From CF-162 sp040882565 (GTDB taxonomy: Bacteria > Chloroflexota > Dehalococcoidia > SM23-28-2 > RBG-16-64-32): a stretch of 64,000 nt of DNA. The notes below the pieces were generated by a model. It ran no database searches. It was not told the origin of the DNA and saw only the letters and a program-made list of their open reading frames with translations. Below are positions 59,553-64,000 of this stretch, piece after piece. The translations under genes were made by a program, and so were the position numbers. The DNA lies in the NCBI GenBank assembly GCA_040882565.1, contig JBBEAZ010000037.1:1-64000 (forward strand), in the 5' to 3' direction. How positions within the stretch are numbered: the stretch's first letter is position 1; every line of letters begins with the position of its first letter.

Positions 59553-59665
59553 GATTTGGGTGAGGTTGGGAGTTCGGATAATGTTTCATTCTAACGGCTG
59601 AGTCCGGGTACGGACAACGGCGGCGGTGCCGCGCCTCCTCAGCCCGAGAATTCCCATGCCTAACC

Positions 59666-59746
59666 CTAGACCAGCTTCTGTATCGCTTCCTCAAACTTTA
59701 GCGCGTGAAGCGAGACCGACGTGTCTTCAGACTTCGAGGTTGCCAT
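59666..59746 (-). CDS. 26-residue peptide gene, uncertain
   Basis: MATSKSEDTSVSLHALKFEE then AIQKLV and a stop. The composition and GGCGGG upstream look real, and the frame is too short for routine calling. It may be the truncated start of a longer protein. The rest of 59553-59827 shows nothing coding. Confidence 0.35.
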   Translation of the reverse strand: MATSKSEDTSVSLHALKFEEAIQKLV

Positions 59747-59827
59747 TTTTTCCCGCCTGATTCTTGCTGGTGCAGCGTACGCACCCTGGAACAGTCGCGG
59801 AACGTATAGTCTTTGGGCTTGCTTTGT

Positions 59828-60064
59828 CTAATCGTACCAGCCGGGTCTGCAAACCTCAACGGTTCCAATATGCCTATCGTTATGAGTGACAATTTTGATA
59901 ATTCTGAGCGTAAATCCAGACAATAGCGGGTCGCCAGCAGGCACTTCTTTTGCTAGTATGTCGGCAAGGAGCCCTGATCGCCGCTTTTCCGGTATATGAT
60001 TCTCATTCCAGAGAGCCGTAAGCTCCTCTAAGGAAATAATGGGAATGTCGTCTGTTGTACCCAT
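59828..60064 (-). CDS. Hypothetical protein
   Basis: A 78-residue protein, LEELTALWNENHIP, LLADILAKEVP and TLRIIKIVTHNDRH, mixed helix and strand; no family recognised. Its start region overlaps that of the divergent gene at 60039 by 26 bases, so one of the two must begin later than its first ATG. Confidence 0.5.
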   Translation of the reverse strand: MGTTDDIPIISLEELTALWNENHIPEKRRSGLLADILAKEVPAGDPLLSGFTLRIIKIVTHNDRHIGTVEVCRPGWYD

Positions 60065-60488
60065 CGCAAAAGTGCGCCGGCAGCGCGTGCAGAGCGTCGT
60101 CCGCGCGTCGCTTCGAGCTGGCCTAGACCTGGATCACCTAAGCCATTTCCTGACCAGTGTGGATTGGTCTGGTAGCGGCAACAGCCGCCCGAAGATCGCA
60201 GACGAACTAGGCCGACTTGAAGCGTGGCTAACGCAATACACTGAGAGCTTCATCTCGCGTGACGAATTCATTGCTCGGTTGCTGAGTGTCCTTCCGAAAA
60301 GGGAACGGGATTGGAGATTGTTCTTTGACGCTGAGCCAGGGGAGCTTGAACTTTTCATGTGGCCGGAGCAGAGTCATCCTGTGAGACTTCTGGAGGAGCC
60401 ACCTGCCGATGCACCTCAAACGGGATCCGGTGTTCCTGACCAACCGGTTCCACCCCTACCCAGTAGTGATATTGTCCGAGTTGCGTGA
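60039..60488 (+). CDS. Hypothetical protein overlapping genes on the other strand
   Basis: A 149-residue protein: charged start (PIAKVRRQRVQSVVRA), a helical middle (HFLTSVDWSGSGNSRPKIAD, RLEAWLTQYTESFISRDEF), and a Pro-rich end. The last 44 codons overlap the broken gene on the minus strand (60355-60848), so the true C-terminus may be near 60355 or one gene is not real. A GTG around 60071 would avoid the overlap with 59828-60064. No known family. Confidence 0.5.
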   Translation: MGMSSVVPIAKVRRQRVQSVVRASLRAGLDLDHLSHFLTSVDWSGSGNSRPKIADELGRLEAWLTQYTESFISRDEFIARLLSVLPKRERDWRLFFDAEPGELELFMWPEQSHPVRLLEEPPADAPQTGSGVPDQPVPPLPSSDIVRVA

Positions 60489-60848
60489 ACCAGTGTCGCA
60501 CCTGCATTGCGACGATTCGCCCCTCCCTGCTCGCCTGGGCCTAGATCAAACACCCATTTCTCAGGCCTCTCCCACAAGACATGATCGTCAGCATTTCGGA
60601 GTTGGATAGTTGCTTCAAAATGCCCGAGCCCACCGCTGAATCCTAACGCCAGGATGCCGTTCAACGCCGCGTGCCCAGGCACGCCCGAATTCGCGGGCGG
60701 CTCCAGCAATTGAACTCTATTGAAGATACTGAGCAGATTTACTTTCTTGGTGATTGGGGTCTTGCCCAATGCCTTCGCAAAGCAAGCCATACCAGAGGTT
60801 CGGCGGAAACGTGAAAAGGTCAGGAATTGTCGGTTCGTCGTCGGCCAT
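60355..60848 (-). pseudogene. Twice-frameshifted gene, about 164 residues
   Basis: Three frames on the minus strand join into one protein. ATG 60848 reads MADDEPTIPDLFTFPPNLWY; then, after the run at about 60775, ALGKTPITKKVNLLSIFNRV to WVFDLGPGEQGG; then, after the C/G run at 60520-60527, RIVAMQVRHWFTQLGQYHYW to a TGA at 60355. Each break is at a short homopolymer. The family resembles small beta-rich DUF6941-type proteins but I am not certain. Confidence 0.55.
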
Positions 60849-61078
60849 GAAAGCACCTCAGAGTTGTCAGCGGTGGTGTGACCACGACTCTAGCACGGCG
60901 TCACCTCGCATGAGCAGTCTTTGTGTCGTATTTCGGCAGATGATCCCAACTTACCGAACTGGTAAAGACGCCCCCGCCGCCGTCACGATAGGGACTCTGC
61001 GGTTTGGGTGTGTGGAATCGTCAGCTGCCACGACGCGGGTGAACATATCGGCCCTGTTCGCCCCAGACACTGCGCCCG

Positions 61079-61232
61079 TATAATGTTGGGGCGATGGGAT
61101 ATCCACAATCTCTCCCGGTTGCGAGCATGCAGTCTTTGACTTGCGCCTGTATCGAGGCCCCGGTCCGCCAAGGGCGGATCGCGGGGCCACACCGGCATGC
61201 TCGATCACACCAACCGAAGGGAGAGACGGCCC
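61079..61232 (+). promoter_or_regulatory. Structured cysE leader that pairs its own SD
   Basis: TATAAT (61079-61084) would start an RNA about 61091. TCTCTCCC (61109-61116) pairs with GGGAGAGA (61219-61226), which is the SD of cysE, and CGGTTG with CAACCG (61211-61216). Inside, CGAGCATGC (61122-61130) pairs with GCATGCTCG (61195-61203); then GGCCCCG (61156-61162) with CGGGGCC (61182-61188) and TCCGCC with GGCGGA. All of these are perfect. The SD would be hidden unless the outer helix opens, as in a translational riboswitch. Confidence 0.6.
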
Positions 61233-61928
61233 ATGGGCCTCTTACAAGAGATTAAGGCTGATATTGACGCGGCGCGGGAACGCGACCCGGCCGCGATAAG
61301 CGACCTCGAAGTCGCGCTCACGTACCCGGGGTTCCACGCCCGGCAGATCCACCGCCTGGCGCACGCGCTGCACAACAGCGGCGCCGAGATCCCGGCGCGG
61401 CTGATCTCGCACTTCTCGCGGTTCTTCACCGGCATCGAGATCCACCCCGGCGCGCGGATCGGGCGCAAGTTCTTCATCGACCACGGCATGGGCGTCGTGA
61501 TCGGCGAGACGGCGATCATCGGCGACAACGTGCACCTGTTCCAGGGTGTGACGCTCGGCGGCACGAGCACACACCGCGCGAAGCGCCACCCGACGCTCAA
61601 GGACAACGTTGTGGTCGGCGCAGGGGCCAAGGTGATCGGCGACGTGACCGTCGGCGAGAACTCGAAGATCGGCGCGGGATCAGTCGTCGTCACCAACGTG
61701 CCGCCGAACGCGACTGTCGTCGGCGTGCCCGGCCACATAGTGGCGTTCGCTGACCCGGGCGACGACACGGTGCTACGGCTGCCGGATCCGGAGTGGGACA
61801 TCATCCAGCAATTGGAGTTGCGGATCGATGAGTTGGAGAAGCGGCTGAATGCGGCGGAGAAGGCGCGACCGAATGCGGCGAAGCCAAAGCCGCGACGCCG
61901 GCCGCCGACTGAGACGGCGGCTTCCTGA
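61233..61928 (+). CDS. cysE: Serine O-acetyltransferase
   Basis: A 231-residue CysE: a helical N-terminal part, the left-handed beta-helix with HPGARIGRKFFIDHGMGVVIG (His of the active site) and IGENSKIGAGSVVV-type hexapeptides, and a C-terminal segment rich in Lys/Arg/Pro (AKPKPRRRPPTE). It acetylates serine for cysteine synthesis. ATG 61233 follows a GAAGGGAGAGA SD. cysS begins one base into its stop. Regulated probably by the leader RNA above, and by cysteine binding at the C-terminus as in relatives. Confidence 0.9.
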   Translation: MGLLQEIKADIDAARERDPAAISDLEVALTYPGFHARQIHRLAHALHNSGAEIPARLISHFSRFFTGIEIHPGARIGRKFFIDHGMGVVIGETAIIGDNVHLFQGVTLGGTSTHRAKRHPTLKDNVVVGAGAKVIGDVTVGENSKIGAGSVVVTNVPPNATVVGVPGHIVAFADPGDDTVLRLPDPEWDIIQQLELRIDELEKRLNAAEKARPNAAKPKPRRRPPTETAAS

Positions 61929-63450
61929 TGACGCTGCGGATGTACAACACGATGTCGCGGCGGGTGGATGAGGTGAAGCAGCCCGACGACGAGCTGAAGA
62001 TCTACGTCTGCGGGATCACGCCCTACGACCACTCGCACATCGGCCACGCGATGAGCTACATCATCTTCGACGTGCTGCGGCGGTACCTCGAGTANNNNNN
62101 NNNNNNNNNNNNNNNNNNNNNNNNNNNNNNNNNNNNNNNNNNNNNNNNNNNNNNNNNNNNNNNNNNNNNNNNNNNNNNNNNNNNNNNNNNNNNNTCGGCC
62201 ACGCGATGAGCTACATCATCTTCGACGTGCTGCGGCGGTACCTCGAGTACCGGGGCTTCGCGGTCAAGCACGTCCAGAACTACACCGACATCGACGACCG
62301 CATCATCGTCCGCGCCAACGAGCAAGGGCTGACCTACGACCAGGTCGCGGCGGCCTACATCGCCGAGTACGAGGACGAGATGCGAGAGCTGAACATCACG
62401 CCCGCGCACGTCTACCCGCGCGCCACGCAGGAGATCCCCCAGATCATCGAGATGGTGGAGAAGCTGATCGAGCGGGGTCACGCCTACGCGATCGCGAACG
62501 GCGATGTGTATTACAGCGTGCGCAGCGACCCCGGATACGGCAAGCTCTCTGGCCGCGACATCGACGCCATTAGCCGCGACTACGCGCGGGTCGAGTCGTC
62601 GGAGGAGAAGCGCGACCCGGCGGACTTCGCGCTCTGGAAGGGCGCCAAGCCGGGCGAGCCCTCGTGGGAGAGCCCGTGGGGACCCGGCCGGCCGGGCTGG
62701 CACATCGAGTGTTCTGCCATGTCGTACCGCTACCTCGGCCCGCAGCTCGATATCCACGGCGGCGGCCAGGACTTGATCTTCCCGCACCACGAGAACGAGA
62801 TCGCCCAGAGCGAGGGCGTTACCGGCGTCAAACCCTTCGTCCGCCATTGGGTGCACAACGGCTGGCTCACGCTGGACGAGCAGAAGATGAGCAAGTCGCT
62901 CGGCAACATCATCACGATCCGCGAGGCGCTGACGGAGTACGGCGCTGACGGCGTGCGGATCTTCGTGCTGACCTCGCACTACCGCGCGCCGCTCAGCTAC
63001 TCCGAGGAGGCGCTGGAGTCAGGCAAACGCGCGGCTGAGCGCCTGCGCCTCGCTGCCTCGCTGCCCGGCGGCGAAGGCGCCGAGACGATCGACGTCGAGC
63101 CGAGCCGCGAGCGTTTCCTCGAAATGATGGACGACGACCTCAACACGGCCGGCGCGCTGGCGGTCCTCTTCGACCTGTCGCGCGAGATCAACCGTTCGCG
63201 CGACGAGGGTCGTTGCGTCGCCAACGCGCAGGCAACGCTGCGCGAGCTGGGCAGCGTGCTGGGTCTGACGCTCCGCGAGTCGGAGACAGCGCTCGGCGCG
63301 GACCGCTTCATCGATCTGCTGGTGGAACTGCGGAACGACCTGCGGGCCGCGAAGCAATTCGAACTCGGCGACAAAGTCCGCGACCACCTGGCGGAACTCG
63401 GCATCACCGTCGAGGACGTCGCGGACGGCACCCGCTGGCGCAAGGCGTGA
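61928..63450 (+). CDS. cysS: Cysteinyl-tRNA synthetase, interrupted by an assembly gap
   Basis: Class I synthetase: the zinc/ATP-site YVCGITPYDHSHIGHA (HIGH motif), FPHHENEIAQSE, and KMSKSLGN (KMSKS motif). The record holds 100 N at 62095-62194, and 55 bases before it (62040-62094) are repeated exactly after it (62195-62249). Removing 155 bases restores one frame of 455 codons, the usual length. It charges tRNA-Cys and is cotranscribed with cysE. Confidence 0.9.
62095..62194. other. Assembly gap of 100 N inside cysS
   Basis: A placeholder gap: the 55 bases on its left and right are the same, so the contigs overlap and nothing is missing. Confidence 0.95.
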
Positions 63451-63487
63451 CCGGTCAGGGCTAGGACCCCTGGTACACGACTCCTCT

Positions 63488-64000
63488 CTACTTCAGGTCT
63501 GCTAACAAGCGAAGCGTGTCGGCGTCTTCCGGCACCCAGTCGTGCCACGCGAACACCTGCCAGACGTCGGCGACGTGCATCATGGCGGCGAAGCGCAGCA
63601 GTTGGCCACTTTCGTGGCGCCAGCGCACGGGGTAGTGCATGCGTGTCGTGTGAGCCACCGGCTCCGCCGGCTCCCACAACCTGAGCATCCGGGTGACGTA
63701 GATCGGGTCACCTTGCAGGAAGCGCTGGTAGGGTTCGGTTGTCCAGGGCGCCGGCCGTTCCGGGTTGATCTGGCGCCGCAGGTCCATCTTGGCGAGGCCC
63801 AGGACGAAGGTCATCGCTTCGTCCCAGTTCTCCAGACGCTCGGCGTATGACGGCGTACTCGAGAGCGCGAGGAAGTTCCATTTGTCGGCACGCGGCAAGC
63901 GCTCTCTGAGCGGCACGCCGACGAGATTGCGAAAGGCGCGGTTGGCGGCGATCAGGTCGGATGCCTCGTTCGTCACGAAAACCGGCCAGGCGCTGCGCTC
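63488..64000 (-). CDS. MmyB-type transcriptional regulator, 5' end cut by the window
   Basis: The frame is open to the window edge (at least 170 residues here), with the MmyB-like ligand-binding start WPVFVTNEASDLIAANRAF, WNFLALSSTPSYAERLEN, and HYPVRWRHESGQLLRFA. The expected N-terminal XRE helix-turn-helix lies beyond the edge. Such proteins bind a fatty-acyl-like ligand and regulate nearby genes. It converges with cysS. Confidence 0.75.
   Translation of the reverse strand, partial: ERSAWPVFVTNEASDLIAANRAFRNLVGVPLRERLPRADKWNFLALSSTPSYAERLENWDEAMTFVLGLAKMDLRRQINPERPAPWTTEPYQRFLQGDPIYVTRMLRLWEPAEPVAHTTRMHYPVRWRHESGQLLRFAAMMHVADVWQVFAWHDWVPEDADTLRLLADLK

Noticed and set aside
61164..61188. 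AGGGCGGATCGCGG in the cysE leader resembles the T-box antiterminator AGGGTGGNACCGCG, and Cys T-boxes do precede cysE-cysS
   Set aside because: The TGGN that pairs with the tRNA end is CGGA here, the motif is one base short, and the leader is too short for a full stem I.

Overview
The window is a GC-rich chromosomal segment, very probably from an uncultured Chloroflexota bacterium of the Dehalococcoidia kind. I infer this from gene content and protein style (split transketolase, a crotonyl-CoA carboxylase/reductase, DUF5317, DUF3105, paired PAP2 proteins, short acidic lipoproteins), not from a tree. It is scaffolded draft sequence: it opens with 47 C residues and has a 100-N gap at 62095-62194 inside cysS whose two flanks share the same 55 bases. 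The gap is therefore a missed contig overlap, not missing sequence.

Layout. 0-12.5 kb: a glyoxalase-like protein and a nitrilase on divergent leaderless promoters; a copper island (small lipoprotein, YHS protein, cupredoxin lipoprotein, Cu-type P-ATPase); a CDF metal exporter; split transketolase; an amidohydrolase with ThpR; Ccr and an acyl-CoA dehydrogenase. 12.5-23.6 kb: accessory DNA with a restriction-modification cluster (a Vsr-like/C5-methyltransferase fusion, a GIY-YIG nuclease, an HNH protein), a KaiC-like ATPase with a response regulator, several frameshifted small genes, relics of a small HTH gene, and a microprotein-DUF5317-HTH operon. 23.6-35.4 kb: a MalT/SARP-type regulator, trmO, dapA, an aldo/keto reductase, pepA, a GerW-like protein, and coaX-coaBC-methyltransferase. 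35.5-49 kb: dnaA, obg-nadD, a cupredoxin lipoprotein, a Phd-PIN toxin-antitoxin pair, gyrB, a YgjP-like metalloprotein, asd, an SQR-like flavoprotein and dapB. 49-64 kb: a methyltransferase, a secreted M23/dockerin/cohesin protein between two copies of the pnp 3' end, pnp, rpsO, degV, two PAP2 proteins, cysE-cysS behind a structured leader, and the end of an MmyB-type regulator.

How the genes connect: dapA, asd and dapB give the first steps from aspartate to lysine and cell-wall diaminopimelate; cysE and cysS link cysteine synthesis to its charging onto tRNA; coaX and coaBC cover most of CoA synthesis and Ccr/acyl-CoA dehydrogenase use CoA esters; dnaA and gyrB lie within 9 kb of each other, but I found no convincing origin.

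The most unusual items are the Vsr-methyltransferase fusion, the secreted peptidase carrying both dockerin-like and cohesin-like segments and flanked by pnp-tail repeats, the SD-sequestering cysE leader, a six-copy hairpin repeat family, and a genome style in which -10 boxes lie 6-9 bases before start codons. Reading frames are broken repeatedly in small accessory genes, while the long housekeeping genes are intact. I found no tRNA, rRNA, CRISPR array, transposase or integrase.
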